64,000 bases of DNA from Stenotrophomonas maltophilia (GTDB lineage: Bacteria; Pseudomonadota; Gammaproteobacteria; Xanthomonadales; Xanthomonadaceae). A model generated the notes under the pieces. The model ran no database searches. It saw nothing but the letters and a program-made list of their open reading frames with translations, and was not told where the DNA came from. The stretch lies in NCBI RefSeq assembly GCF_003205835.1, contig NZ_CP029773.1, positions 900,501-964,500 on the forward strand. Direction: 5' to 3'. This document shows, piece after piece, positions 37,665 to 49,700 of the stretch (position 1 is its first letter; every line of letters starts with the position of its first letter). The position numbers and the translations under genes were made by a program.

Positions 37665-38414
37665 ATGGTCGCATTCGACGCCAATGAAGCGCTGACGCCA
37701 TGCCGCGAGGGTCGCGGCATCGGGGCCATTCTGTTCGACCGCGAGCGGCTGCGGCAAGCCGAGATCGGCCTGTTCTCGCCCCAGCACTGGGGCAGCAGGG
37801 CCCGGCCGGTAGGGGACGGTGGTCGTGGCAGCGCCTGGTTCATCGATGCGCCGTTCGGCGCCAGCGTGCTGCGCCACTACCTGCGCGGCGGCATGGCGGC
37901 CAGGATCAGCCACGACCAGTACCTCTGGCGCGGCGCGGACCGGACCCGCAGTTTCGCCGAATTCCGGCTGATGCGCGCCCTGCGCGAGAAAAAGCTGCCG
38001 GTGCCCCGGCCACTGGCGGCGTTCTACATGCGCGAGGGCCTGCGCTACCGGGCCGCGATCCTGATGGAGCGGATCGAGGGTGTCCGTTCGCTGGCCGACC
38101 GCGCGCTGGTCGCCGGCCGCGGCGCGCCCTGGGAGGAGACCGGACGGCTGATCGCCCGCTTCCACCGTGCCGGCCTGGACCATGCCGACCTCAACGCGCA
38201 CAACATCCTGTTCGATGGCAACGGCCACGGCTGGCTGATCGACTTCGACCGCGGGGTGATCCGCATTCCGGCGACCGCCTGGCGCGAACGCAACCTCAAG
38301 CGCCTGCTGCGCTCGCTGGTCAAGCTGCGCGGCGAGCGCAGCGTGGAAGACGTGCAGAAGGACTACGCGCGGCTGCGCCGCGCCTATGACATGGCCTGGA
38401 ACCGGGGCACCTGA
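37665..38414 (+). CDS. kdkA: 3-deoxy-D-manno-octulosonic acid kinase
   Basis: 249 residues from ATG 37665, the length expected for KdkA; ATG 37638 has a stronger AAGGAGGAGG site and would add nine residues and overlap the divergent GT9 start. The kinase-like fold shows [15 protein letters not shown] (catalytic loop) and WLIDFDRGV (metal-binding Asp). It phosphorylates Kdo in the LPS inner core, replacing the second Kdo of enterobacteria. The stop overlaps the next start (TGATG). Confidence 0.9.
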   Translation: MVAFDANEALTPCREGRGIGAILFDRERLRQAEIGLFSPQHWGSRARPVGDGGRGSAWFIDAPFGASVLRHYLRGGMAARISHDQYLWRGADRTRSFAEFRLMRALREKKLPVPRPLAAFYMREGLRYRAAILMERIEGVRSLADRALVAGRGAPWEETGRLIARFHRAGLDHADLNAHNILFDGNGHGWLIDFDRGVIRIPATAWRERNLKRLLRSLVKLRGERSVEDVQKDYARLRRAYDMAWNRGT

Positions 38415-39181
38415 TGGACTGGTCGTTGCGTTTCCTCGGCGTCGGCAATGCGTCGGCGGTCGAGCTGGGGTCGCCGATGTCGGTGATCGAACGGGACGGT
38501 CGGCCGTGGCTGACCATCGACTGTGGCGGCGAAGGCCTGACCGCGTTCAAGGCGCACTACGGGCACATGCCGCAGGCGCTGTTCGTCACCCATGTGCACC
38601 TGGACCACGTGGCCGGCTTCGAGCGCCTGTTCGTGGACACCTTCTTCAATGCGCACCGGCGCGGCAAGGTACGCCTGTACGTGCCCGCCACGGTGGTGCC
38701 GCTGCTGCACAAGCGCATCGGTGATTATCCGAACGTGCTGGCCGAGGGCGGTGCCAACTTCTGGGATGCGTTCCAGCTGGTCGTGGTGGGCGAGGCGTTC
38801 TGGCACGAGGGCGTGCGCCTGGAAGTGTTCCCGGTGCGCCACCACTGGCCGGAGACGGCCTATGGCCTGCGCCTGCAGGGCGCGCTGACCTGGAGCGGCG
38901 ATACCCGGCCGATTCCGGAGATGCTGGCCCGCTTCGCCAACGACAATGAACTGATCGCCCACGACTGCGGCCTGCACGGCAACCCGTCGCACACCGGCGT
39001 GGACGACCTGGAACGTGAGTACAGTGCCGAACTGCAGGCGCGGATGATGCTCTACCACTACGCCAGCGAGGCCGACGGCCAGGCGCTGGCCGCGCGTGGG
39101 CACCGCGTGGCGCAGCCGGGGCAGTGCGTGCCGTTGGCTGACCCGACCGCGCCGCACGTACTGGCGCAGGATCCACCGTGA
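38414..39181 (+). CDS. Metallo-beta-lactamase-fold hydrolase
   Basis: 255 residues starting within the kdkA stop. The zinc motif THVHLDHVAGFERLF and later VRHHWPETAY, WSGDTRPIPE and AHDCGLHG resemble the RNase Z/phosphodiesterase branch of the MBL fold. The substrate is unknown; co-transcription with kdkA suggests an envelope or LPS-related ester. Translation of the next gene is coupled by a GTGA overlap. Confidence 0.82.
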   Translation: MDWSLRFLGVGNASAVELGSPMSVIERDGRPWLTIDCGGEGLTAFKAHYGHMPQALFVTHVHLDHVAGFERLFVDTFFNAHRRGKVRLYVPATVVPLLHKRIGDYPNVLAEGGANFWDAFQLVVVGEAFWHEGVRLEVFPVRHHWPETAYGLRLQGALTWSGDTRPIPEMLARFANDNELIAHDCGLHGNPSHTGVDDLEREYSAELQARMMLYHYASEADGQALAARGHRVAQPGQCVPLADPTAPHVLAQDPP

Positions 39182-39567
39182 GCGGAGCCGGCCGGCCCGT
39201 CGATACGGCGCTGGCCGCCGAGCTGGAAACGCTGGAGCGCGCGCTGCATGCATCACCGGTGCGTGTCGACCGTGAGCGTCTTGCTGCATTGCTGGATGAG
39301 GATTTCAGCGAGATCGGAAGTTCCGGCCAGTGCTATGGCCGTGATGCGGCGTTGCAGGAGATCCCGCTGGAGCGCGCGCAGGTGCTGATCGAGTCCGATC
39401 AGTACGCGGTATGGCTGTTGGCCGAGGGTCTGGCCCAGGTGCGCTACCGCAGCCGCCATCACCTCGATGGCCATGCGCAACGCTGGGTGCTGCGCAGCTC
39501 GCTGTGGCGCCGTCACGGGGACGAATGGCGTATGGTGTTCCACCAGGGCACGCCGGAAGCGCAGTAG
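39178..39567 (+). CDS. DUF4440 / NTF2-like small protein
   Basis: 129 residues from GTG 39178, overlapping the previous stop by 4 bases. The pattern ELETLERALHAS, then LLDEDFSEIGSSGQCYGRDA and RYRSRHHLDGHAQRWVLRSSLWRRHGDEWRMVFHQGTP is the SnoaL/NTF2 cone fold of DUF4440. No catalytic role is evident. It ends the kdkA operon. Confidence 0.8.
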   Translation: MSGAGRPVDTALAAELETLERALHASPVRVDRERLAALLDEDFSEIGSSGQCYGRDAALQEIPLERAQVLIESDQYAVWLLAEGLAQVRYRSRHHLDGHAQRWVLRSSLWRRHGDEWRMVFHQGTPEAQ

Positions 39568-39595
39568 CTTGGGGCCATGTCCGGTGCGAACGGCA

Positions 39596-39637
39596 TAAGG
39601 GTCAGAGCCCTTTGCCGGGCAACGGGATCTGACCCCA
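39596..39637. repeat. Imperfect inverted repeat, GGGTCAGA type
   Basis: GGGTCAGAGCCC and GGGATCTGACCCC face each other around TTTGCCGGGCAAC. It lies between the DUF4440 gene and the 3' end of the SRP RNA gene and may be a dispersed repeat or convergent terminator. Confidence 0.55.
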
Positions 39638-39648
39638 GTGCAGAAAAG

Positions 39649-39758
39649 GCGGTGGCCCCGCCGGCTGGCCTCGGCGCCCGCGTCGATCGATACCGTTGCT
39701 GCCTTCCGGCCCTGGCGGGGTTTTCGACCTAGCGTCGCGAGGGGCCGACGGGGCCACC
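39649..39758 (-). ncRNA. ffs: Signal recognition particle RNA (4.5S)
   Basis: The minus strand contains the conserved SRP domain: GGCCGGAAGGCAGCAACGG with a GGAA tetraloop and the asymmetric GCAGCA side. The ends pair as GGTGGCCCCG and CGGGGCCACC, giving one long hairpin of about 107-110 nt, followed by TTTT at 39644-39647. It binds Ffh for co-translational membrane targeting. Confidence 0.93.
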
Positions 39759-39966
39759 ATAGAGACGTTGGCCGCCCATGGGGCGGCCAGTTCACGGATC
39801 AGGGGAAGCAGCGCGTGTCGCGCCGGAGACCACAGCCGGACTGCACATCGGCTGGCCGATGGCAGACCGCAACTATAGCGCAGGCAGGTACATCGACGCC
39901 AGCTTCGTGCACTGAATCGGCTGTAACCCGCGTCTCCCGACAACGCCCCGCGCCGACCGGCGTTGC

Positions 39967-39972
39967 TAGAAT
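39967..39972 (+). promoter_or_regulatory. Probable -10 box of gdx
   Basis: TAGAAT lies 7 bases before the riboswitch, so the transcript would start right at the first aptamer hairpin. No good -35 box is seen. Confidence 0.45.
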
Positions 39973-39978
39973 GCCGGC

Positions 39979-40033
39979 CAGGAGGAACGACCTCCCCCAC
40001 ATCGGGAATCAATGACCAGGACGGCTTGGCCCT
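39979..40033 (+). promoter_or_regulatory. Guanidine-II (mini-ykkC) riboswitch
   Basis: Two small hairpins with ACGR loops: GGAGG-AACGA-CCTCC at 39981-39995 and CCAG-GACGG-CTTGG at about 40016-40029. Paired ACGR stem-loops 20 bases apart are the definition of the guanidine-II aptamer. The gdx ribosome site GAGGAGG (about 40040) follows directly. Guanidinium binding would be expected to free the ribosome site and switch on export. Confidence 0.85.
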
Positions 40034-40053
40034 ACCAAGAGGAGGGCCGTGCC

Positions 40054-40371
40054 ATGGCCTGGATCTATCTGTTGTTTGCCGGCCTGCTGGAAATCGTCTG
40101 GGCCGTGTCCATGAAGCAGTCCGAAGGCTTCACCAGGCTCACCCCCACCGTGGTCACCATCATCGGCATGATCGCCAGCTTCTGGCTGCTGGCGGTGGCC
40201 ATGCGCAGCCTGCCACTGGGCACCGCCTATACGATCTGGACCGGCATCGGTGCGGTTGGCGCGTTCGTGGTCGGCATTGTGTTCCTCGGTGAGCAGGTCA
40301 GCCCGATGCGGATCGGTGCGGCGGTGCTGATCGTTTCCGGCCTGGTGCTGATGAAACTCTCCAGCAGCTGA
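40054..40371 (+). CDS. gdx: Guanidinium exporter Gdx (SugE, SMR family)
   Basis: 105 residues from ATG 40054, with GAGGAGG 8 bases upstream. Four hydrophobic helices; the Gdx signature G10-x2-E13-x2-W16 (AGLLEIVW) gives the proton/guanidinium-coupling Glu13, which separates Gdx from EmrE drug pumps, together with the SugE-type AYTIWTGIGAVG block. It exports guanidinium as an antiparallel dimer. The upstream riboswitch supports this identity. Confidence 0.95.
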   Translation: MAWIYLLFAGLLEIVWAVSMKQSEGFTRLTPTVVTIIGMIASFWLLAVAMRSLPLGTAYTIWTGIGAVGAFVVGIVFLGEQVSPMRIGAAVLIVSGLVLMKLSSS

Positions 40372-40727
40372 ATGCATTTAGTTGAGCGGGGAATGGATTC
40401 CCCGCGTCCTGCAGGTATATGCATTTTCGGCAAAACCATTTTGTCCGCCCGTTTTATTTGACGCACGTCATGAAAATAACGAGCGTGATTCACATGCCGC
40501 TGGCGCCATCGGTCGCACAGTGCCGCCATTCGTCATGCGAAACCGGGGAGTTTTCGCCTTGACGGACACGCTGGCGCACCTTTTCCACGGGCGTCGCGTG
40601 AAGATGTGAAGATTTTCAGGAGTTAATGCCGCCAGGCCTTGTTTCCGTATCGGGAGCCGGGATGGGCCGCATCGTCTTCAAAAAACCTGCCCGCAGTGCC
40701 ATCCGGTCTTTTCATGGAGATTCACCG
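40372..40727 (+). other. Intergenic leader of the autotransporter gene
   Basis: 356 bases without a supported gene. A 9-bp perfect hairpin GCGGGGAAT-GG-ATTCCCCGC at 40386-40405 probably ends gdx. The rest is less GC-rich and should hold the autotransporter promoter, but no clear -35/-10 pair stands out. An in-frame ATG at 40626 would only add a non-signal-like leader. Confidence 0.6.
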
Positions 40728-43700
40728 ATGAACCGCATTTACCGTCTGGTTTTCAATCGCGCCCTCGGCGTAATGCAGGTTGCATCGGAGGTCGCCCAGA
40801 ATCCTGGCGGAAGTGCGATTACCGCGAAGCGGCCACCGCGATTGCGGGCGCATCAGCTGGCGGTTGCACTGGCGGCCACCCTGGCCAGCGGTTCGGCGTT
40901 CGCAGCGTGCACTACCGCAGGCACCACGGTGACCTGCGCGACTGGCTCCAATACCAATTCGCTGGCCAACAGCATCAATGGCGTGACGCTGGATATCCAG
41001 ACCGGCGCTGTGCTCAGCGTGCCGCCGATCGTTGGCGGAAGTGCCGTGAATTTGAGCGGTAACGGCATCACCGTGAACAACCAGGGCACGATCGATCCCA
41101 CCCTCAACGGTGGCCTGAGCCTGGCGGCGTCGGGCATGGTGCTGGGTAACAACTCCGTCGGTGGAAACACGATCAACGTCAACAACCAGGCGGGCGGGGC
41201 GATCAAAGGCCTGGTCAATATCGGCTCCATCCTCGGTTTCGGTGGACAGGCGCTGGTGGTGCAGAACGCTTCCGGCGGTGTCAGCAACATCGTCAACGCC
41301 GGCAATGTGGACATGTCGATTCTTGGCGCAGGCCTGTTGACCACGGCCGATGCGGCATCGATCGTCAGCTACGGTGGTGCGCAGACCAATCTCAACAACA
41401 CCGGCACCATTACCGGCCGCATAGGGTTCCAGGGTTCGGCCACGGCGGGGGCCGGCAATACCTTCCTCAATGCGGGAACCATCAACGGCAGCGTGAACCT
41501 GGGCAGTTCGGTCACCGGCAACACCTTCACCGCCGTGTCTGGTTCCAGCGTCAATACCGCCGGTATCGGCGTGGCTGGGCAGGTCGGCGCGCTTGCGGTG
41601 AATCTGGCCGCGGCCGGCATCGTCGACGGTGGTTCGGCGTCCAACAACAGCCTGGTGCTGCAGAACAGCCCAACCGGCCCGGGCAGCGGTACCGGTGGGG
41701 CGGTGACCACGCTGGGCTGGAACCAGTACATCAACTTCCAGAAGCTCACCGTCAACAGCGGTACCTGGAACCTGCAGGGTGCGTGGGCTGGCGCAGGTAC
41801 GACCACGCTCAATGATGGTCTGATCAATTTCAACAATGCCGGTTCCTTCGGCACAGGACTGTTCACCGCCAATGGCGGTGCCATCGCCTCCTCCACGGCC
41901 GGTCTGAACCTGGCCAACGCTTTCAGCCTCGGTGGCAATCTATCCTTGGCAGGGACCAATGCGTTCGGCCTGGGCGGCGTGCTGTCCGGTACTGGCGGGC
42001 TGACGGTCAACAACACCGGCATCGTTACTCTCGGCGGCGCAAACCTGTTCTCCGGCGGCGTCAACCTCAATGCCGGCGGCCTGGTACTGGGCGATGCCGG
42101 TGCACTGGGCAGCGGCAACCTGACCGTCGGTGGCAGCGCTTCGCTGGATACGACGGCGGGCTTCACCCTGGGCAACAATCTGGTGATCAATGGCGGGGGC
42201 TCGCTGAACCTCGTGGGCAGCAACGCGTTGTCATTGAACGGTTCGATCTCCGGTGCCGGCAACCTGACCAAGAACGGCGCCGGCACGCTGACCTTGAACG
42301 GCGCCAATTCGCTGACCGGCAATTTCAACCTGGCCGGAGGCGCGCTGGCGCTGGGCGCGGGCGGCAGCCTGTCGCCCACCGGTGCGATCACGGTCGGCGT
42401 CGGTACCACCCTGAACCTGTCGGCGGCCGCCGACCAGACCATCGGTTCGCTGGCGGGCCTCGGCGGTTCGGTCGACCTTGGCAGCCATACGCTCACTCTC
42501 GCCGGGCTGGGCGATACCAGCTACAGCGGCACGTTCGCCGCAGGCACGGGTGGCCTGGTCAAGCTGGGCACCGGCGTGCAGACCTTGTCGGGCGTGAACA
42601 ATCTCAGTGGCGGCGTGGCACTCAACGCCGGTGGCCTGCTGCTGGGCAATGCTGCTGCGCTGGGCAGCGGTACGCTCTCTGTTGGGGGCAGCACCACACT
42701 CGACGGCACGACGGCGCTGGCGCTGACCAATACAGTCAACCTCGGTTCGAGTGCCAGCCTCAATCTGCTCGGCAACCAGGCGCTGACGTTCAACGGCGTG
42801 ATCGGTGGCACCGGCAGCCTCGCCAAGAATGGTGCGAGCACGCTGACACTCAACGGTGCAAATACCTTTGGTGGTGGGCTGGCGCTCAATGCCGGTGGCC
42901 TGGTCCTGGGCAATGCCGGCGCGCTCGGAACCGGCGCGTTGACTGTTGGCGGTGTGACAACGCTCGATGCCAGCGCGGCGCTGAGCGTGGGCAATGGCAT
43001 CAACCTCGGTGCAGGTGGCCTGCTCAATGTATTGGGCAGCAATGCACTGACGCTGGGCGGCGCCATCGGCGGCACCGGCAGCCTGGTCAAGAACGGTGCC
43101 GCCACGCTGACGCTGGGTGGCGCGAATACCTTCACCGGCGGCCTGGCGATCAATGCCGGCAAGGTTGCGGTGAGCAGCGGTGGAAGCCTGTCGGCCGGCG
43201 GTGCGGTCAACCTGGCCGGCGCTGGCGCGGACCTGGACATCTCGCTCGGCGGCAACCAGACCATCGGCGCGCTGTCCGGTATCGCCAGCAGCACGGTGAC
43301 GCTGGGCAGCAGCACGCTCACCTTCGGTGATGCCACCAACCAGACGTTCGCGGGCGTGATCGGTGGTACCGGCGGCCTGGTCAAGCAGGGCACGGGCATC
43401 CAGACGCTGAGCGGCGCCAGCACCTTCAGTGGCGGCGTGAATCTGACAGCGGGCGGCCTGCTGCTGGGCAACAACAGTGCGATCGGCAGCGGGGCGCTGA
43501 CGATCAGCGGCAACAGTTCGCTTGATGGCAGCGCTGCACTGAACCTGGCCAATGCCATCAATCTGGGCGCGGCGTTGACCTTGCCGGGCAGCCAGAACCT
43601 CACCCTCGGCGGCAACATCACCGGCACCGGCAGCCTGACCAAGAACGGTGCCTCGCTGCTGACCCTGAATGGCACCAACACCTTCAGCGGAGGACTGAAT

Positions 43701-46700
43701 CTCAACGCGGGCGGGTTGCTGCTTGGCAATGGCGGCGCGCTTGGCACTGGTGCCCTGAACGTGAGCGGCAGTGCGTCGCTCGATGGCAGCGCGGCGCTGA
43801 GCCTGGCCAACAATGTGACCCTGGGCAGTGGGGCCGTGTTGTCGCTGCCGGGTTCGCAGGCGATCACGCTCGGCGGTGTGGTTTCCGGCGCGGGCGGCCT
43901 GGTCAAGAACGGTGCCAGCACGCTCACGCTCAACGGTGCCAACGCATTCACCGGAGGCCTGGTACTCAATGGTGGCGGCCTGATGCTGGGCAATGCCGGC
44001 GCGCTGGGAACCGGACTGCTTGCAGTCGGTGCAAACGCCACCCTCGACAGTTCGGTGGCATTGAACCTGGGCAACGCCATCGATCTCGACACCGGTGCGC
44101 AGCTGAGCCTGGTGAGCAACCAGAACGTCACGCTGGGCGGACTGATCACCGGCACCGGTGGCCTGATCAAGACCGGTAGCGGTGTTCTGTCATTGAACAA
44201 CAGCAATACCTTCAGTGGTGGCCTTGCGTTGAACGCGGGCAGTGTGTCGGTGGGCGCCAACGGTGCGCTCGGTACGGGGGCGCTGAACATCGGCAGCAAT
44301 GTTTCGCTCGATGCGGGCGCAGCGGTTTCGCTGTTCAATGCGGTGAACCTGGGCGCCAACACGCTGACCCTGCCGGGCAGCAACAACCTCACCCTGACCG
44401 GTGTGGTGGGAGGAACCGGTGGCCTGATCAAGAACGGCGCCTCGACGCTGACGCTGTCCGGTGCGAACACCTTCCTGGGCGGTGCCACGGTCAATGCCGG
44501 CACGCTCGCGCTTGGCGCCGGTGGCAGCCTTGCCGCAACCGGTGCGGTGGACCTCGCCGGTGCCGGCGCGACGCTGGACATCTCCGCGGCGGGGGCCGGG
44601 CAGACCATCGGTGCATTGAACGGCATCGCCGGCAGCCATGTGGCGCTGGGTACGCAGACGCTGACCTTCGGCGGCGCCGGCAACGGCAGCTTTGCCGGCC
44701 TCATCGATGGCAGTGGTGGATTGATCAAGGCTGGCGCGGGCGTGCAGACGCTGTCCGGAGCCAATACCTTCAGTGGCGGCGTCGCGCTCAATGCCGGCGG
44801 CCTGATCCTCGGCAATGCCGGGGCGTTGGGTACGGGGGCGCTGGGCATTGGCGGCAACGTCAGCCTGGACACGACGGCTGCGCTGGATCTGGCCAATGCG
44901 GTGAACTTCGGCGCGGGTTCGCAGCTGACGCTGGGCGGCAGCAATGACCTCAGCCTGGCGGGCGTGCTGGCCGGTGGCGGCGGCCTGGTCAAGAATGGTA
45001 CGGGCCTGCTGACCCTCAACAACACCAATACCTTCGGTGGCGGCCTGACCTTGAACGGTGGTGGCCTGGTGGTCGGCGCCAATGGTGCGCTCGGTACCGG
45101 CTCGCTGGCGGTGAATGCCAGCACCACGCTGGACGCGAGTGCTGGAGTGACGCTCGGCAATGCGGTCACGCTGGGCTCGGGCGTTGCACTGACGTTGCCG
45201 GGCAGCAACGCGCTGACGCTGTCGGGTCCGATCACTGGCAACGGCAGCCTGATCAAGAATGGTGCGACGACGCTGACGCTGTCCGGTGCCAATCTCTACA
45301 ACGGTGGCACCACCATCAATGCCGGTACGCTGGCACTCGGTGCGGGTGGCAGCCTTGCCGCAGCGGGTGATGTCACTCTCGCCAACGCTGGTGCGGTCTT
45401 CGATATCTCCGCTGCAGGCGGCAGCCAGACCATCGGCGCGCTCAACGGCGTGGGTGGCACCACACTGGCCCTGGGCGGAAACTCGCTGACCTTCGGCACA
45501 GCGACGAACGCCGCGTTCGACGGCGTGATCAGTGGCGGCGGCGGTCTGGTCAAAGTGGGCGCGGGCGTGCAGACGTTGTCCGGTGCCAACACGTTTGGCG
45601 GCGGCGTGACGCTCAACGCAGGCGGGCTGGTGCTCGGCAATGACTCGGCGCTGGGCACGGGTGCATTGACCGTCGGCGGTGCCGCCACGCTGGATACCAC
45701 CGGCCTGGCAACGCTGGCCAACAACATCGCGCTCAATGCCGGGCTGACCGTGCTCGGCAGCAATGCGCTGACACTCAACGGTGTCCTTTCCGGGGCTGGA
45801 AGCCTGACCAAGAATGGCGGCGCGACGCTGACCTTGAACGGGATCAACACCTACACCGGTGGCACCAACATCAACGCCGGCACGCTGGCGCTGGGTGCCG
45901 GTGCCAGCCTGGCGGCGAGCGGTACCGTGAACCTCGCCACCGGCGCCACCCTGGATCTGACTGCCGGCAGCGGCACGCAGGTGTTCGGCACCCTGGTCGG
46001 CAACGGTACGGTGAACCTCGGTGCCAACTCGATCGCAGTCGGCGGGGCCACCAATGGCACGTTCAGTGGCTCGATCGCAGGCACGGGTGGCCTGACCAAG
46101 GTCGGTTCGGGCATTGAAACGCTGACCGGCACCAATACCTATACCGGCGGCACCTTCATCAACGCCGGCACGCTGGCGATTGGTCCGGGTGGCAGCCTTG
46201 CCGCGGACGGGGCGGTGACGCTCACTGCGGCGGGAACCGGCTTCGACATCTCGGCGTCCGGCGCCAGCCAGACGATTGGTTCGCTAGCCGGCGTGAGCGG
46301 CTCCACGGTCAGCCTGGGCGCGCAGTCGCTGATCCTCGGCGGCAGCGGCAACAGCGTGTTCGACGGTGCGATTTCCGGCACCGGTGGCCTGGTCAAGAAC
46401 GGTGCCGGCATCCTGACCCTGGGTGGCGCCAATCTGTTCAGTGGTGGCGTTGCACTCAACGGCGGTGGCCTGGTGGTCGGCAACAACGCTGCGCTCGGCA
46501 GCGGTGCGCTGACGGTGGGCGGCAACGCGACGCTGGATGCATCGACAGGCGTCAACCTGGCCAACAACATCGGGCTTGCAGCGGGTGCCAATCTCGACCT
46601 GCTGGGCAGCCAGGCGCTGACACTGGGTGGCGTGATTTCCGGTGCCGGCGGCTTGATCAAGGACGGTGCGGCCACCGTTACCCTGAGCGGTGCCAACACC

Positions 46701-49700
46701 TACACCGGTGGTACCACCATCAACAACGGCACGCTGGCGATCGGCGCCGGTGGCAGCCTGGCGTCGACCGGCGCGGTGAACCTGGCAGGTGCCGGTACCC
46801 TCGATATCTCCGCGGGCAACCAGGCCATCGGTTCGCTGGCCGGCGTGGTCGGCAGCACGGTGGCACTCGGTGGCAGCACGCTGACCCTGGGCGGTACGGT
46901 GGACAGCAGCTTCAACGGTGCGATCAGCGGCAACGGCGGCCTGATCAAGAACGGCGCCGGCGTGCAGACGCTCAATGGCGCCAGTACCTTCAGTGGTGGC
47001 GTAACGCTCAATGCCGGTGGCCTGGTGGTCGGCAACAATGCTGCACTGGGCACCGGCGCGGTAACGGTGGGGGGCAATGCCACGCTCGATTCGAACACCG
47101 CGGTGACGCTGGCCAACAACTTCATCCTCAACAACGGGTTGACTGTACTCGGCAGCAACAACCTCACCCTCAACGGCAGCCTGAGTGGCACCGGCAGCTT
47201 GACCAAGGAGGGGGCCGCAACGCTGACCTTGAACGGCGTCAACACCTATACCGGTGGCACCAACATCAACGCCGGCACGTTGGCATTGGGCGCGGGCGCG
47301 AGCCTGCACGCCAGCGGCGTCGTCAACCTGGCTTCGGGGGCGACCTTCGACCTGTCGGCGGGCAGCGGCACGCAGCAGTTCGGCACCCTGATCGGCAACG
47401 GTACGGTGAACCTGGGCGCCAACACGCTGACGATCGGTGATGCCAGCAACGGCACGTTCAGTGGTTCGGTGGCCGGCTCCGGCGGCCTGGTCAAGGAAGG
47501 ATCGGGGACCCAGACGCTGACCGGCACCAACACGTTCACCGGGGGTACCACCATCAATGCCGGTACGCTGGCGATCGGTGCAGGCGGCAGCCTGGCGGCA
47601 ACCGGCGCGGTGAACCTGGCCAATGCCGGTACCGCCTTCGACATCAGCGCGGGCGGCGCGCAGACGATCGGCTCACTGGAGGGCGTGGCCGGCTCGGCCG
47701 TGGCGCTGGGCACCAGCACGCTCACCCTCGGCGGCGTCGGCAACACGACGTTCGCCGGCACCATCGGGGGGACCGGTGGCCTGGTGAAGAACGGTGCAGG
47801 TGTGCAGACCCTGAGTGGCAGCAATACCTTCAGCGGCGGCGTGGCACTCAACGCCGGTGGCCTTGCCCTGGGCGACAACGCTGCACTGGGCACCGGCACG
47901 CTGACCGTGGGCGGCGACGCCAGCCTGGACGCCACCACCGCGCTGACGCTGGCCAACACCGTGCAGTTGAGCAGCGGCACGCTGACCCTGGCGGGCAGCA
48001 ATCCGCTGACGTTGAATGGTGCAATCAGCGGTGCCGGCGGCCTGCTCAAGGACGGTCCGGCGACGGTTAGCCTGGGCGGTGCCAGCACGTATACCGGCAC
48101 CACCACCATCAACAGCGGCACATTGGCGGTGGCGGCCGGTGGCAGCCTGTCCGCTGCCAGCACGGTCAACCTGACCGGTGCCAGTACGCTGGATATCAGC
48201 GCAGGTGGCAGCCAGAGCATCGGCGGCCTGGCCGGTGTGACCGGATCCAGCGTGGTGCTGGGCGGTGCAACCCTGACCACCGGCGGCAACAATGGCAACA
48301 CCGTCTTCGGCGGCGTGCTCAGTGGCACCGGCGGCCTGGTGCAGAGCGGTACCGGCACGCTGACCCTGAGCGGCGACAACGTCTATACCGGCGGCACCAC
48401 CATCAACGGTGGCAGCACGCTGCAGATCGGCAACGGTGGCAGCACCGGTTCGGTGCTGGGCGACATCACCAACAACGGCAGCCTGGTCTACAACCTCGGC
48501 ACCACGGCAACCGTGGGCGGCGTGGTCAGTGGCAGCGGTGGCCTGACCCAGGCCGGCAGCGGCACGCTGGTGCTGACCGGCAACAACACCTATACCGGCG
48601 GCACCACCATCAATGCCGGCGGTACGCTGCAGATCGGCAATGGCGGTGCGACCGGTGCGATCGTTGGCGACATCACCAACAATGGCGCGCTGGTATCCAG
48701 CGTGGCCGGCAGCACCACGCTGGGTGGCACCATCAGCGGCAGCGGTGGCCTGACCCAGGCCGGCGCCGGCACGCTGACCCTGACCGGCAACAACACCTAT
48801 ACCGGCGGCACCACCATCAACGCCGGCGGCACGCTGCAGGTCGGCAATGGCGGCGCCACCGGTGCCATCACCGGCAACGTCGCCAACAACGGCAGCCTGG
48901 TCTTCGACGTGGCGGGCAACACCACTGTCGGTGGCGCGATCAGTGGCAGTGGTGGCCTGACCCAGGCGGGCAGCGGCGTGCTGACCCTGGTCGGCAACAA
49001 CAGCTACACCGGCGGTACCACCATCAATGCCGGCGGCACGCTGCAGGTCGGCAACGGCGGGGCAACCGGCGCCATCGCCGGCGACATCACCAACAATGGT
49101 GCGTTGATTTCCAACGTGGCCGGCAACACCGCGCTGGGCGGCACCATCAGCGGCACTGGCGGCCTGACCCAGGCCGGTAGCGGTACGCTGCTGCTGACCG
49201 GCACCAACACCTATACCGGCGGTACCACCATCAATGCCGGCGGCACGCTGCAGCTGGGCAACGGCGGTGCGACGGGCTCGATCGTTGGCGATGTCACCAA
49301 CAATGGCACGTTGCTGTCCAACGTGGCCGGCAACACCACGCTGGGCGGCACCATCAGCGGCAGTGGCGGCCTGACCCAGGCCGGCAGCGGCACGCTGACC
49401 GTGACCGGCAACAACACCTATACCGGCCCGACCACCATCAACGCCGGCGGTACCCTGCAGGTCGGCAATGGCGGCGCCACCGGTGCGATCGGCGGCAGTG
49501 TGACCAACAACGGCAGCCTGGTGTTCAACGTGGGTGGCAACACCACCGTCGGCGGCGCCATCAGTGGCAGCGGCGGCCTGACCCAGGCCGGCAGCGGCAC
49601 GCTGATCCTGGGCGGCAACAACACCTACACCGGCGGCACCACCATCAACACCGGCGGCACGCTGCAGGTCGGCAACGGCGGCGCGAGCGGATCGATCGCC

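Noticed and set aside
39870-39880. TATAGT minus-strand promoter as the ffs promoter
   Set aside because: It lies over 110 bases before the 5' end inferred from pairing of the RNA termini, so it would give a long leader; left unassigned.
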